A stretch of 64,000 nucleotides of DNA. Origin: Flavobacterium sp. LC2016-01 (GTDB taxonomy: Bacteria > Bacteroidota > Bacteroidia > Flavobacteriales > Flavobacteriaceae). The position numbers and the translations under genes were made by a program. Below the pieces are notes generated by a model, which worked only from the letters and a program-made list of their open reading frames with translations, did not search any database and was not told the DNA's origin. Each line of letters starts with the position of its first letter. Positions within the stretch are counted from its first letter, which is position 1. The stretch covers positions 62,001-126,000 of the forward strand of contig NZ_WMIC01000009.1 in the NCBI RefSeq assembly GCF_009711135.1. The letters run 5' to 3'. Below, in pieces: positions 18,801-26,794 of this stretch.

Positions 18801-19403
18801 ACGATGCAGTTCTTGCGTATAGAAATTGATGTTTTGATCTAAAACGTAATTGTAGAGATTTTCAGTTTTGAATTTTTCTGAATTAGCATAATCAAATATA
18901 GATTCGTACTTGCTCAGCGGTGTGCTTCTTAGCAAATTTTCGTTCTGCAGTGTTTCTTTCATTGCAGCATTTATTTGATCTTCAAAATTCTTTTGGGTCC
19001 ATGTCAGGAAATCAGCAGAAGCCGTTTCAATGTTGGTTCGCTGTGTGATCTGATAATTATTTGTGTTGAAATAATTATTCAGGCAATTGGCATAAACGAT
19101 ATTCAGAATTGCTTTTGAAGGAGCAGAAACCTGACTTATAGTCGCTTTTAAATTGTTTATAATCTTGGTTTGTGCATTTTCTTCTAAAATTTGAATGTAT
19201 TTAGATTGATAGAAAAAGCATTTTATTATTTGTTCTTCGTCCTTTTTAGCTTTTGCGTTTTTATAAATGTCAGCGACAATTTCATTAGCAGATTTTATTT
19301 TTCCTTCTTTTTCAAAAGCAATAATTTTATCCCATTTTTTGTCAGATTGCTGTGCAAAGATTGTAGCAGAAAGAAATAAGAATACAAATAATATATTTTT
19401 CAT
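12870..19403 (-). CDS. Alpha-2-macroglobulin-family protein with inserted SusC-like plug
   Basis: This 2177-residue secreted protein has a signal peptide (MKNILFVFLFLSATIFAQ). In order it shows a helical N-terminal part, MG domains including an MG2-type segment with IYRPGQTVYFKG near residue 570, an inserted block at about 1175-1391, then the A2M core (AFFFPHLKTDAKGNISFNF from 1407) and the thioester motif Cys1631-Ala-Glu-Gln1634 inside EHECAEQTF. An alpha-helical thioester domain and a C-terminal receptor-binding-like domain follow. The insert reads as a carboxypeptidase-regulatory-like domain (SGILTDTSGLALPGVSVTVK, SYLGFK) plus a TonB plug (VVVIGYGTQKKQSLTGAVT, LYIIDGEI, GAVIITTKK) with no barrel. 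Bacterial A2Ms are thought to trap proteases in the periplasm or at the surface. No pbpC-like partner is adjacent. Confidence 0.93.
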   Translation of the reverse strand: MKNILFVFLFLSATIFAQQSDKKWDKIIAFEKEGKIKSANEIVADIYKNAKAKKDEEQIIKCFFYQSKYIQILEENAQTKIINNLKATISQVSAPSKAILNIVYANCLNNYFNTNNYQITQRTNIETASADFLTWTQKNFEDQINAAMKETLQNENLLRSTPLSKYESIFDYANSEKFKTENLYNYVLDQNINFYTQELHRWEIPKTVFIPYKKDFFGDSPAFTKLNLDFITNANLRLVVSLYQKKESNSPTSDNQFERLLFCKNFLFQADEDYSKALDKLQKKADDKILIQKIQLEKVQYLVLFASKTLHPDYNTKALAILDSIIQVNNRSNEHKKAISQKQKLLSKSLTVQLQKYIYNNENTRAFIQYKNVEHLKISFYKIDQQQVLFFMGYRNSRETQAEEIVNNKKPEITEAFTLKDKKDYFQYSTEVLLPNLKTGSYLVYFETEKDTKDEKATAFETLTVTNLSISVSEVSMNETYQVLDRKKGNPLKNVKVSSPRFTAITDKNGKVSYNKIGKGRNYETLQVSFENDTITIGNNYILRNYAYQLDTVENLQAKVEFYLDRAIYRPGQTVYFKGIAIQKNNDKTSVVPNTAFRVLIQDPNNSDFKEFNITTNEFGSFSGEFTLPKTGLMGNFSITALKPANFEKEKEKYPFWVKANFDYSQTHFRVEEYKRPKFEVTFDPKKETFQVNQSVKVKGTAKAFAGSNVSDATVDYTVKRFTSYMNNYFGREDEEEIAEGEVKTDASGKFIIDFTALPPEDSNKKELPIFTYEIEVSVTDINGETHESRTEIKVGYHDLILEAAMPSKIQTKDKNEIILTSTNLNGEFKAANGEVKIYFVRPFLNKFKIRSSEKPEIETISDQDFEKLFPYEITGKEFIDEPKETLVYSKKVNTEKDKTIALDFISSYKSGSYKIVFSANDSFNNLIEATTNFQLTQSKDKFNPSKLFTAQQINDDPKKDGFVEIKLTSPIQELYINTAGNYKSGLFFEETNHLQNNEAVVKIPLRPEFEKILKLTFESIFENQVFNDELDVTLKSETPKLEWKAESFRSKIEPGSTENWSFQLKASNTKKEAEVLASMYDSSLDKFTFTKWNGPTIYDYNYNSGNRKTILGFGEIYQTLHNLNSYIPKMQFSSESTSLIWFGFDFNNPNGTYQQSQYLKQLIKKVKKPANAKMISGILTDTSGLALPGVSVTVKGTPRTATSDFDGYYEIEAVTGEELVFSYLGFKNTSVKVANDKVINLSLEDDSSQLQEVVVIGYGTQKKQSLTGAVTRLESADFKVQADIQASDSTFMAKAVRIIPGDINNPEYYFQTKKLIFVPGKKIVSGLTSMIISSSTLYIIDGEISSEENFKKINPEDLVDIDFLTADKAIAIYGNKASAGAVIITTKKAMEALTQVKARKNLSETAFFFPHLKTDAKGNISFNFTSPEALTKWKLRLLAHNKDAVSGYLEKSIITQKELMVLPNFPRFFREKDTIIISAKISNVTNEAKTGIASLQFFDATTMQPIDGKMLNAKNIKNFTINAFGNTSVNWTIAIPEGLQGVQYKIVAKSGNFSDGEENILPVLTNNMLVTESIPLWVRENSTKEYTFENLKNNNSSTLRNHQFTLEYTSNPTWIAIQSLPYLMEYEHECAEQTFARFYANALASEIISSNPKIAGIFETWRKNGKLHSKLEDNEELKSIILAETPWLNDAQSEDEKKKNLALLFDLEKMKTSQEATFEKLKKKQTASGGFRWFDGYAESEYITRHILAGLGHLAKLSTSEDNEDKIDQIAKNAIPYLDNDFLEYYRTRTQNLKATDKLIWINPYSDLHYLYTRSFYLENYPMSDELKKASKLYLETAKKDWLQYSLYEKGLAAVTLNRFGEKETAKKIIESLKETSSNNEDWGMYWIANKSGWYWYQAPIETQALLIEAFAEVTNDTKSVDAMKVWLLKNKQTKNWPTTKSTTEAIYALLMQGTDWLSVKDNTVIKLGDEKIVTKKLAENEKEAETGYIKLNWKAEEIKKEMASIKIENKSKVPGFGGVYWQYFEDLDKIKNDSGAVLSVSKELYLKKNTPKGDELQKITTENSLKIGDLVTVRLIITSKEDVEYIHLKDMRASCFEPVNVLSEYQYKDRLGFYMSTKDAATHFFFDHINRGTYVLEYDIRVNNGGEFSNGITTIQSMYAPEFSSHTKGIRVKVN

Positions 19404-19521
19404 AAGTGGGGTTTTCTAGTATAGAGGATTATTTCGGCGGAAAGGTTGGAATGAGATTGAAAATAATTTTCGTACAAATTACTAATTTAACTTCAAAAGC
19501 AAATAGCATTTTATATTTCCT

Positions 19522-19529
19522 TATTTTTG
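19522..19529 (+). promoter_or_regulatory. Putative -7 box abutting the TPR gene start
   Basis: TATTTTTG fits TAnnTTTG and ends only 4 nt before the ATG at 19534. If used, the transcript would begin at or next to the start codon. No clear -33 element is seen. Confidence 0.35.
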
Positions 19530-19533
19530 AAAT

Positions 19534-20220
19534 ATGAAAAAGCTGCTGATTTTCTTTTTAATTGTTCCAATGTGCTGTTGGGCGCAATCTAATTTTGAAA
19601 AAGCAGAGAAGTTATTTCATTCCAAAAAATACAATGAAGCCCAAGTGCTTTTTGAAGGAATAATAAAAAATAATCCTTCAGATATAAAATCACTGGAATA
19701 TCTGGGTGATATTGCGGCCTATCAAAAATCCTGGGTTAAAGGTGCTTCCTATTTTAAAAAATTGAAGGAATTAAAACCTACAGTTGCTGATTATTTCTTT
19801 AAATACGGCGGCTGTCTGGCAATGCATTCTCTCGAAGTAAATAAAATAAAAGCTTTTGGAATGGTGGGCGACATGAAAGAAGCTTTTGAAAAGGCAATCG
19901 AATTAAACCCGAAACATGTTCAGGCGAGATGGGCGCTGATTGAAATATATTTGCAATTACCCGGAATTTTAGGCGGAAGTGAATCAAAAGCAATGGCATA
20001 TTCTAACGAATTGGCACAGTTTTCCCCAATTGACGGTTATTTATCAAGAGGACGAATTGACGAATATTTCAAACGATACGATTCGGCTGAAAAAAATTAT
20101 AAAAAAGCACATGAAATTGGCAATTCAAAAGTCACATTTCAAAAATTATATAATTTATATTTGAACAAATTAAAAGACACAAAAAAAGCGCAGGATTTAA
20201 AACGAAAATTCGAAGCTTAA
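19534..20220 (+). CDS. Secreted tetratricopeptide-repeat protein
   Basis: The 228-residue protein has a signal peptide (MKKLLIFFLIVPMCCWAQ) followed by TPR-like helical hairpins. These include AEKLFHSKKYNEAQVLFEGI, SLEYLGDIAAYQKSWVKGAS, ELNPKHVQARWALIEIY and a final KAHEIG..KLYNLYLNKLKD. TPR domains mediate protein-protein contacts; the partner is unknown. It is divergent from the macroglobulin gene and 66 bp upstream of mpl, so it may be cotranscribed with mpl. Confidence 0.85.
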   Translation: MKKLLIFFLIVPMCCWAQSNFEKAEKLFHSKKYNEAQVLFEGIIKNNPSDIKSLEYLGDIAAYQKSWVKGASYFKKLKELKPTVADYFFKYGGCLAMHSLEVNKIKAFGMVGDMKEAFEKAIELNPKHVQARWALIEIYLQLPGILGGSESKAMAYSNELAQFSPIDGYLSRGRIDEYFKRYDSAEKNYKKAHEIGNSKVTFQKLYNLYLNKLKDTKKAQDLKRKFEA

Positions 20221-20286
20221 CATAAAAATATCTAAAGGCAAATTCTGTATTTAATTGGAATTTGGAACTTAATAATTGGAATTTAA

Positions 20287-21642
20287 ATGAAAACACATTT
20301 CATCGCGATAGGCGGAAGTGCTATGCACAACTTAGCATTAGCATTGCATAACAAAGGATATCAGGTTACAGGAAGTGACGATGCTATTTTTGAACCTTCA
20401 AAATCAAGATTAGAAAAAAAGGGAATTCTTCCTGCCGAATTAGGTTGGTTTCCAGAAAAAATTACTGCTGATATTGACGCAATCATTTTAGGAATGCACG
20501 CAAAAGCAGATAATCCTGAATTGCTGAAAGCTCAAGAATTGGGGCTGAAAATTTATTCATATCCAGAGTTTTTATACGAGCAGTCTAAAAACAAAACACG
20601 TGTCGTAATTGGTGGTTCTCACGGAAAAACTACGATTACTTCGATGATTTTGCACGTAATGCATTATCACAATATTGCAGTTGATTATATGGTAGGAGCG
20701 CAGTTAGAAGGCTTTGATACTATGGTTCATCTTACTGAAGAAAATGATTTTGTGGTTTTGGAAGGGGATGAATATTTATCATCACCAATTGACAGACGCC
20801 CTAAATTTCATTTGTATCAGCCAAATATTGCTTTAATTTCAGGAATTGCTTGGGATCATATTAATGTGTTTCCAACGTATGAAAATTATGTAGAGCAGTT
20901 TGAGATTTTTATCCAAAAAATTACAAACGGAGGGATTTTAGTTTTTAACGAAAATGATCCAGAAGTAAAACGTGTTGCAGAAGCGGCAACAAATCCAATT
21001 CGTAAATTAGCGTATCATACTCCAGAATATACCGTAAGTGATGGCGTTACTTTATTAAAAACTCCAGAAGGCGATATGCCAATTGAAGTTTTTGGAGCGC
21101 ATAATTTAAATAATCTGGCCGGAGCTAAATGGATCTGCCAGAATATGGGTGTTGATGAAGCCGATTTTTATGAGGCAATTGCAAGTTTCAAAGGTGCCTC
21201 TAAACGTTTAGAAAAAATTGCTGAAGGAAAAGGAAAAGTAGCGTACAAAGATTTTGCACATTCGCCAAGTAAAGTTGCAGCGACGACAAAAGCCGTTAAA
21301 GAACAATATCCAAACCGAACTTTAGTAGCTTGTTTAGAACTTCATACGTACAGCAGTTTAAATGCTGAATTCTTGAAAGAATACGAAGGCGCGTTAGAAT
21401 ATGCTGATGTTGCTGTTGTTTTTTATTCACCAGATGCTGTAAAAATCAAACAATTAGAAGAAGTAACTTACGAGCAGATTGCAAAAGCATTTAATCGTGA
21501 AGATCTTGTGATTTATACAAATCCAGCTGAATTCAAAGAATATTTGTTCAATTTGAATTTAGATAATTCGGCACTTTTATTAATGAGTTCTGGAAATTAT
21601 GGCGGATTAAACTTTGATGAAGTTAAAGGTCTGATTAATTAG
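20287..21642 (+). CDS. mpl: Mpl-type Mur ligase (UDP-MurNAc:tripeptide ligase)
   Basis: Mpl reattaches recycled L-Ala-gamma-D-Glu-mDAP tripeptide to UDP-MurNAc in the cytoplasm. The 451-residue protein has the Mpl/MurC N-terminus with HFIAIGGSAMHNLALAL, the TGSDD loop, the ATP-binding GGSHGKTT (residues 109-116), a long central domain with EGDEYLSSPIDRRPKF, and KDFAHSPSKV in the third domain. The length and the GGSAMHNLA start favour Mpl over MurC. The upstream spacer carries a TTGGAATTTGGAA-type motif also seen near 5063 and 12808. A strong terminator follows. Confidence 0.93.
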   Translation: MKTHFIAIGGSAMHNLALALHNKGYQVTGSDDAIFEPSKSRLEKKGILPAELGWFPEKITADIDAIILGMHAKADNPELLKAQELGLKIYSYPEFLYEQSKNKTRVVIGGSHGKTTITSMILHVMHYHNIAVDYMVGAQLEGFDTMVHLTEENDFVVLEGDEYLSSPIDRRPKFHLYQPNIALISGIAWDHINVFPTYENYVEQFEIFIQKITNGGILVFNENDPEVKRVAEAATNPIRKLAYHTPEYTVSDGVTLLKTPEGDMPIEVFGAHNLNNLAGAKWICQNMGVDEADFYEAIASFKGASKRLEKIAEGKGKVAYKDFAHSPSKVAATTKAVKEQYPNRTLVACLELHTYSSLNAEFLKEYEGALEYADVAVVFYSPDAVKIKQLEEVTYEQIAKAFNREDLVIYTNPAEFKEYLFNLNLDNSALLLMSSGNYGGLNFDEVKGLIN

Positions 21643-21659
21643 AAAATTTGATAATTAGT

Positions 21660-21768
21660 CAATTAGATAATAAGCCGATTGTTTTAGACAATCGGCTTTT
21701 TTTTTGGAGTTTTCTAATTGATAAATTTTCTCATTACCTAATTTACTAATTAACACATTATCTAATTG
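21660..21768. repeat. 12-bp inverted repeat flanking the mpl terminator
   Basis: CAATTAGATAAT (21660-21671) is exactly complementary to 21757-21768, enclosing the terminator hairpin. Further AATTAG/CTAATT hexamers occur on both sides. The region between mpl and radC (191 bp) has no gene. Confidence 0.5.
21672..21705 (+). terminator. Intrinsic terminator after mpl
   Basis: AAGCCGATTG (21672-21681) pairs with CAATCGGCTT (21689-21698), with a 7-nt loop and T-tract to 21705. Confidence 0.88.
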
Positions 21769-21833
21769 TTGTATTTTTTGAATGATTTTTCTTTCTTTTT
21801 GATATATTCGCTTTTTGAAAAATCATTTAGTTT

Positions 21834-22523
21834 ATGGAACAGACTCATTTCCCAATCACCAATTGGTCAGAAGATGACAGGCCTCGCGAGAAATTAATGC
21901 TGAAAGGAAAAAGTGCTTTAAGCGATGCCGAGTTGATTGCTATTCTCATTGGTTCTGGAAGCCGAAACGAATCGGCTGTTGATTTAAGCAAAAGAATTTT
22001 GAAGAATGCCGAAAATTTGAATGCTTTGGGAAAAATGTCGATTTCGCAATTGATGAATTTTAAGGGAATAGGAGAGGCCAAGGCAATTGCAATTATTGCC
22101 GCTATGGAACTCGGGCGCCGTCGACGTGCCGAAGATACTGTCGAATTAATAAAAATTACTTCGAGCAAATTAGTTTTTGAATTGATGGTTCCTATAATCG
22201 GTGAATTGGCTCATGAAGAATTTTGGGTACTTTTTCTGAATAATTCTAATAAAGTGATTTCAAAGTCACAGCTCAGCAAAGGCGGTATTACTGGAACTAT
22301 AGTTGATGTTCGCCTAGTTTTTAAATTGGCACTTGAAAATGGAGCTACTAGCTTGATTTTGTGTCACAACCATCCGTCAGGCAATTTATCTCCCAGCGAA
22401 GCTGACAAACAGATTACGAAACGAATAAAACAGGCCGGCGAAAGTTTAGATGTTAAAGTTTTAGACCATTTGATTATTACTGAAACAAAATATTATAGTT
22501 TTGTAGATGAAGGAATTTTTTAG
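21834..22523 (+). CDS. radC: RadC-family JAB/MPN-domain protein
   Basis: The 229-residue protein has a UPF0758/RadC helix-hairpin-helix N-terminal part (KGIGEAKAIAI) and a C-terminal JAB1/MPN metalloprotease-like domain. The metal motif is HNHPSGNLSPSEAD (His178, His180, then the acidic residue). The 'DNA repair' name is historical: a repair role for RadC is not established. The next gene begins 3 bp after its stop, so it heads a three-gene unit. Confidence 0.93.
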   Translation: MEQTHFPITNWSEDDRPREKLMLKGKSALSDAELIAILIGSGSRNESAVDLSKRILKNAENLNALGKMSISQLMNFKGIGEAKAIAIIAAMELGRRRRAEDTVELIKITSSKLVFELMVPIIGELAHEEFWVLFLNNSNKVISKSQLSKGGITGTIVDVRLVFKLALENGATSLILCHNHPSGNLSPSEADKQITKRIKQAGESLDVKVLDHLIITETKYYSFVDEGIF

Positions 22524-22526
22524 ATT

Positions 22527-23213
22527 ATGAATACCACAATTACAGACGTTTTTTTTGATTTAGATCATACACTTTGGGATTTTGACAAAAATTCTGAAAT
22601 GGCTTTCGACCGTATCTTTAAAAACAATTATCCCGAAATAAAAACGGAGGATTTTATTGAAAAATATATTCCTATCAATCAAGCATGCTGGAAGTTATAT
22701 CAAAACGATGAAATAACGCATACTGAACTTCGTTATAACAGATTAAAGTTTTCGTTTGATGCTTTGAATTATGAAATTTCAGATGAAAATATCAACGAAA
22801 TTGCAAATTACTACATCGAGTTTTTAACAGATAATAATCATCTTTTTGAGGGCGCCGTTGAAGTTTTGGAATATTTAAAACCAAAGTACCGACTGCACAT
22901 TATCACAAACGGTTTTGCGGGTGTTCAGGATAAAAAGATTAAAAATGCCTCACTTTCAGGTTATTTTGATACCATTACAAATTCTGAATTAGCTGGTGTA
23001 AAAAAACCAAATAGTATTATCTTTGATTATGCTGTTAATTTGGCCCAAGCTTCAAAAGAAAATAGTATCATGATTGGAGACTGTTTAGATGCTGATGTGA
23101 ACGGAGCATTAAATGCAGGTCTGGATGCTATTTTTTTTAATGAGAAAAAAATTGAAGTAGCTCAAAATATTAAACAAATAAACCATTTATTAGAACTTAA
23201 AAAATATTTATAA
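22527..23213 (+). CDS. yjjG: YjjG-family noncanonical pyrimidine nucleotidase (HAD)
   Basis: HAD-superfamily hydrolases of this type dephosphorylate nucleoside monophosphates, including damaged pyrimidines. The 228-residue protein shows motif I FFDLDHTLWDFD (Asp nucleophile), motif II HIITNGF, motif III lysine in GVKKPNS, and motif IV MIGDCLDADVNGALNAG. The long alpha-helical cap fits the YjjG/YfnB group. It starts 3 bp after radC, and its stop codon overlaps the next start by one base (TAATG), so translation is probably coupled. Confidence 0.88.
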   Translation: MNTTITDVFFDLDHTLWDFDKNSEMAFDRIFKNNYPEIKTEDFIEKYIPINQACWKLYQNDEITHTELRYNRLKFSFDALNYEISDENINEIANYYIEFLTDNNHLFEGAVEVLEYLKPKYRLHIITNGFAGVQDKKIKNASLSGYFDTITNSELAGVKKPNSIIFDYAVNLAQASKENSIMIGDCLDADVNGALNAGLDAIFFNEKKIEVAQNIKQINHLLELKKYL

Positions 23214-23986
23214 TGATGAGAATTAAATTTTTGCTGACTGTACTTTTTATTTCAGTTATTGGATTTGCACAATCTGCGGAGTCTGTGAATGATTATAAAG
23301 CGGTTGTTGTGCCGTTGAAATATGATTTTATGAAATCAGATAATCAATATAGAATGGCAACAATAAGTAAAGGAAATTTAACTAAAGCGGGCTTTCAGGC
23401 TTTTTATGCAAATGAAGAACTTCCAGCTGAATTTAGCGACCGTTGTCAGCTTTTGTATATGGACGTTAGAAAAGATAACGCGTTTTTAATGACTAAGCTT
23501 TTTGTTGAACTAAAAGATTGTTACGGTAAAGTGATTTACACTTCTGAAGTTGGTAAAAGCAAAGAAAAAGATTATGAAGCAGCATACAGAGAAAGTTTAA
23601 ATATGGCTTTTATTTCAGTAAATGGTCTTCATTATAAATATAGCGGCAAAACTGTTGCATCTAACCCTAGAGCAGGTATGATTACTGCTGCTCCGGTTGC
23701 GGTTGCTGCTGCGGTAACACCATCACAGCCAGTTGCAACTCCAGCTCCAGTTGCTGATGTTACTGATCCAAATTTACTTTACGCTCAGCCAACAGAAAAC
23801 GGATTTCAATTAATTGATAAAACACCAAAAGTGGTAATGAAATTATTGAAAACTTCGCGTCCAGATTCTTTCATCGCAATTAAAGATGGTGTTCAAGGAA
23901 CTTTAAATGCAAAAGACAATCAGTGGTTTTTTGAGTATTATCAAAATGACAAATTAGTTTCTGAAAAAGTTTCAGTTAAATTCTAA
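23213..23986 (+). CDS. Secreted hypothetical protein
   Basis: The 257-residue protein has a signal peptide (MMRIKFLLTVLFISVIGFAQ). An alpha/beta domain (about 25-140; YKAVVVPLKYDFM, AFYANEELP) is followed by a low-complexity Ala/Pro/Val linker (about 155-185) and a C-terminal segment (NGFQLIDKTPKVVMKLLKTS) that resembles a small beta domain. I do not recognise a named family. The start overlaps the stop of the yjjG-like gene by one base; a second ATG lies one codon on. It is the last gene of the radC unit and is convergent with rarA. Confidence 0.8.
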   Translation: MMRIKFLLTVLFISVIGFAQSAESVNDYKAVVVPLKYDFMKSDNQYRMATISKGNLTKAGFQAFYANEELPAEFSDRCQLLYMDVRKDNAFLMTKLFVELKDCYGKVIYTSEVGKSKEKDYEAAYRESLNMAFISVNGLHYKYSGKTVASNPRAGMITAAPVAVAAAVTPSQPVATPAPVADVTDPNLLYAQPTENGFQLIDKTPKVVMKLLKTSRPDSFIAIKDGVQGTLNAKDNQWFFEYYQNDKLVSEKVSVKF

Positions 23987-24001
23987 ATATAAAATCTGGT
24001 T

Positions 24002-25279
24002 TTAGTAACCATATTTATCTTTCCAGCGGTTCTTTAAAAATTCGCGGTTGCTGTTCTCTCGAGAATTGTTTCCCGGATTGTAAAGAACCGTTTCTTTTAC
24101 AGCATCTGGTAAAAATTCCTGTTCAGCAAAATTGTTGGCGTAATCATGTGAATACTTGTAATCGTCGCCATATCCTAATTCTTTCATCAATTTAGTCGGC
24201 GCATTTCGTAAATGAATGGGAACCGGAAGATCGCCAGTTTGTTTTACTAATTGCTGCGCATTTCCAATTGCCATATACGAAGCATTGCTTTTAGGAGAAG
24301 TCGCTAAATAAATGGCACATTGGCTCAAAATAATTCGGCTTTCAGGATAACCAATTGTGGTTACAGCCTGAAAAGTATTATTCGCCATAATAAATGCAGT
24401 TGGATTTGCATTTCCAATATCTTCGCTGGATAAAATCAGCATTCTTCGGGCAATAAATTTTACATCTTCACCGCCTTCAATCATTCGGGCAAGCCAATAA
24501 ACAGCACCGTTTGGATCACTGCCGCGAATTGATTTTATAAAAGCCGAAATGATGTCATAATGCTGTTCGCCCGTTTTGTCATATAAAACAGTGTTTTGCT
24601 GTACTAATTGAAAAACGCGGTCATTTGTAATCATAATTTCATCACCTTCAGAAGCATTGATTACCAGTTCAAAAATATTAAGCAGTTTTCTGCCATCTCC
24701 GCCAGAAAGTCGCAGTAAAGCTTCTGTTTCCTTTAAGATTATTTTTTTTGATGCCAGATAAGCGTCTGCTTTCATTGCGCGATGCAATAATGCTTCCAGA
24801 TCATCTTTTGTGAATGCATTTAATATATAAACCTGACAGCGCGACAATAATGCCGGAATAACTTCAAAACTTGGATTTTCGGTCGTTGCGCCAATTAACG
24901 TGATCCAGCCTTTTTCAACAGCAGCTAAAAGTGAATCTTGCTGTGATTTGCTGAAACGATGAATCTCATCGATAAACAAAATTGGATTTTTGGCAGTAAA
25001 CAATCCGCCGCTTTGTTTTGCTTTGTCAATAACATCTCTAATGTCTTTTACACCAGAATTGATAGCACTCAATATATAAAATGGACGTTTAGATTCTTGT
25101 GCAATAATTTGTGCCAAAGTGGTTTTTCCTGTGCCCGGCGGTCCCCAAAAGATTAAAGACGGAATAATTCCTTTTGAAATTTGCTGTGTCAAAGATCCGT
25201 TAGGGCCAACTAAATGACTCTGACTTACATAATCTTCTAATTTTTGTGGGCGAATACGCTCGGCTAAAGGTGCTTCCAT
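24002..25279 (-). CDS. rarA: Replication-associated recombination protein A (RarA/MgsA)
   Basis: RarA is a clamp-loader-like AAA+ ATPase acting at stalled replication forks. The 425-residue protein shows PLAERIRPQKLEDYVSQSHL, Walker A GPPGTGKT (residues 46-53), Walker B ILFIDEIHRFSKSQQD, the sensor GATTENPSFEV and the arginine-finger region LLSRCQVY. The C-terminal MgsA oligomerisation domain (SDPNGAVYWLARMIEGGED, GYGDDYKYSHDY) completes it. Length and motif order are full. It is monocistronic and divergent from the rhomboid gene. Confidence 0.96.
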   Translation of the reverse strand: MEAPLAERIRPQKLEDYVSQSHLVGPNGSLTQQISKGIIPSLIFWGPPGTGKTTLAQIIAQESKRPFYILSAINSGVKDIRDVIDKAKQSGGLFTAKNPILFIDEIHRFSKSQQDSLLAAVEKGWITLIGATTENPSFEVIPALLSRCQVYILNAFTKDDLEALLHRAMKADAYLASKKIILKETEALLRLSGGDGRKLLNIFELVINASEGDEIMITNDRVFQLVQQNTVLYDKTGEQHYDIISAFIKSIRGSDPNGAVYWLARMIEGGEDVKFIARRMLILSSEDIGNANPTAFIMANNTFQAVTTIGYPESRIILSQCAIYLATSPKSNASYMAIGNAQQLVKQTGDLPVPIHLRNAPTKLMKELGYGDDYKYSHDYANNFAEQEFLPDAVKETVLYNPGNNSRENSNREFLKNRWKDKYGY

Positions 25280-25451
25280 TTTACAAAATTACTGTTTTTT
25301 AATTTTAGATTTTGTCTCTTAAAAGTTAAAACAGATGATTCAGAGAAGGATTGTTACAATCTGAGACATGTTTTATAATATGACAAATTATCAGTAAATT
25401 AGATTTGGACAGTTTTTTGATGCCAATAATTGAAACTGATTTCTTAAAAAC

Positions 25452-26219
25452 ATGAATGATAAAGATTTTAAATTTTCTACTGCTGTAATTGGACTTCCGG
25501 TATTTTTTGTCCTTTTTTTATGGGTCATTTATTGGTTTCAGATTCGCTTCGACTTTGATTTTTATCAAAACGGAATTTATCCGAGAGATTTTTCGGGTTT
25601 GCAGGGTATTTTGTTTAGTCCTTTTATCCATGAAAATCTGGAACATTTATATAATAATTCAATTCCGCTTTTAGTTTTGCTTGCCGCTTTGCAATTTTTT
25701 TATCCTAAGCAGACAATTCCCGTTATTGGTTACGGAATTTTATTTTCAGGTTTGATTACCTGGATTATTGGCCGAGAAAATTATCATATTGGCGCTAGCG
25801 GATTGATTTATGTTTTAGTGAGTTTTATTTTCTTCAAAGGAATTCAGACTGGGTATTATCGTTTAGTTGCACTTTCGCTTTCTGTAATTTTATTGTACGG
25901 CGGTATGATCTGGTATGTTTTTCCAGATGTTGATGCTGCAATTTCGTGGGAAGGACATTTGGGTGGTTTTATTACAGGTTTTGTTTTGTCATTGTTTTAT
26001 AAAACGCCAGAGTATACAAAACCTATTGTTTATGATTGGCAGAAGCCAGATTTTAACCCAGAGGAAGATCCTTTTATGAAACATTTTGATGAAAACGGAA
26101 ATTTTGTAAATACTGAAATTCCTGAAGAAGAGTCAGATTCAGGAAATAATTATTTCAGTTCAAGTTTTCCTGTGGTTTATGTTGTCACAAAATCTGAATC
26201 TGAGGATAATAGGCAATGA
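25452..26219 (+). CDS. Rhomboid-family intramembrane serine protease
   Basis: The 255-residue membrane protein has about six transmembrane helices and a hydrophilic C-terminal tail of about 65 residues. The catalytic dyad is visible as Ser116 in GASGLIY and His169 in GHLGGFITG. The HENLEHLYNNS segment carries the conserved first-loop His and Asn. Rhomboids cleave membrane proteins near their transmembrane helices; the substrate here is unknown. Confidence 0.9.
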   Translation: MNDKDFKFSTAVIGLPVFFVLFLWVIYWFQIRFDFDFYQNGIYPRDFSGLQGILFSPFIHENLEHLYNNSIPLLVLLAALQFFYPKQTIPVIGYGILFSGLITWIIGRENYHIGASGLIYVLVSFIFFKGIQTGYYRLVALSLSVILLYGGMIWYVFPDVDAAISWEGHLGGFITGFVLSLFYKTPEYTKPIVYDWQKPDFNPEEDPFMKHFDENGNFVNTEIPEEESDSGNNYFSSSFPVVYVVTKSESEDNRQ

Positions 26220-26284
26220 TAATTCTTCATTTGACTTAAAAAGATTATTTTTGTTAGAGATATTCTAATTTTATTTAACTAGAT

Positions 26285-26791
26285 ATGAAGAAGATAGGGT
26301 TTGTTTTTGTTGTTTTGTTCTTTTTAGTAAACACCAAAGCAGTTGCGCAATGCAATATTAAAAATAGAATATTGGCTGATGGCTCAATGGTGTATTATTT
26401 TGATCCTGAAGTTTTTTATACAACAAATTCAAAATCCTTAAAGATTAATATTGTAACCGACAAAGAGCATTATTTTATAGCCTTGCAGCCAACTCCATTT
26501 CCATCAAAAAAAGAAGGAAAAAAAATTAAAGATGATTTGATTATGCATTTGGCAGATAATAAAACGTACACATTAAAGCATTATGATACACAGTATATCA
26601 AAAATGATTCAATAATGCAGGTTTTATATTTAATTGATGATAAAGATCTGGATTCGTTCTCTAAATTTGAAGCAGTGTCTGCTGAAATTAGAATGGAAGG
26701 GACAGATTTTGTACGAGAATTTAATTTTAAATTGCATAAACGAGCCATTATAAGACAGCTTGATTGCTTTTTGAAAGAAGAAGAAAAGTGA
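26285..26791 (+). CDS. Secreted hypothetical protein
   Basis: The 168-residue protein has a signal peptide (MKKIGFVFVVLFFLVNTKAVAQ). The mature part is predicted mostly beta (MVYYFDPEVFYTT, KHYDTQYIKNDSIMQVLYLI) with a lysine-rich region near residue 80. No family was recognised. It is 65 bp downstream of the rhomboid gene on the same strand and meets the DUF2490 gene tail to tail with only 3 bp between stops, with no visible terminator in between. Confidence 0.8.
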   Translation: MKKIGFVFVVLFFLVNTKAVAQCNIKNRILADGSMVYYFDPEVFYTTNSKSLKINIVTDKEHYFIALQPTPFPSKKEGKKIKDDLIMHLADNKTYTLKHYDTQYIKNDSIMQVLYLIDDKDLDSFSKFEAVSAEIRMEGTDFVREFNFKLHKRAIIRQLDCFLKEEEK

Positions 26792-26794
26792 TAC

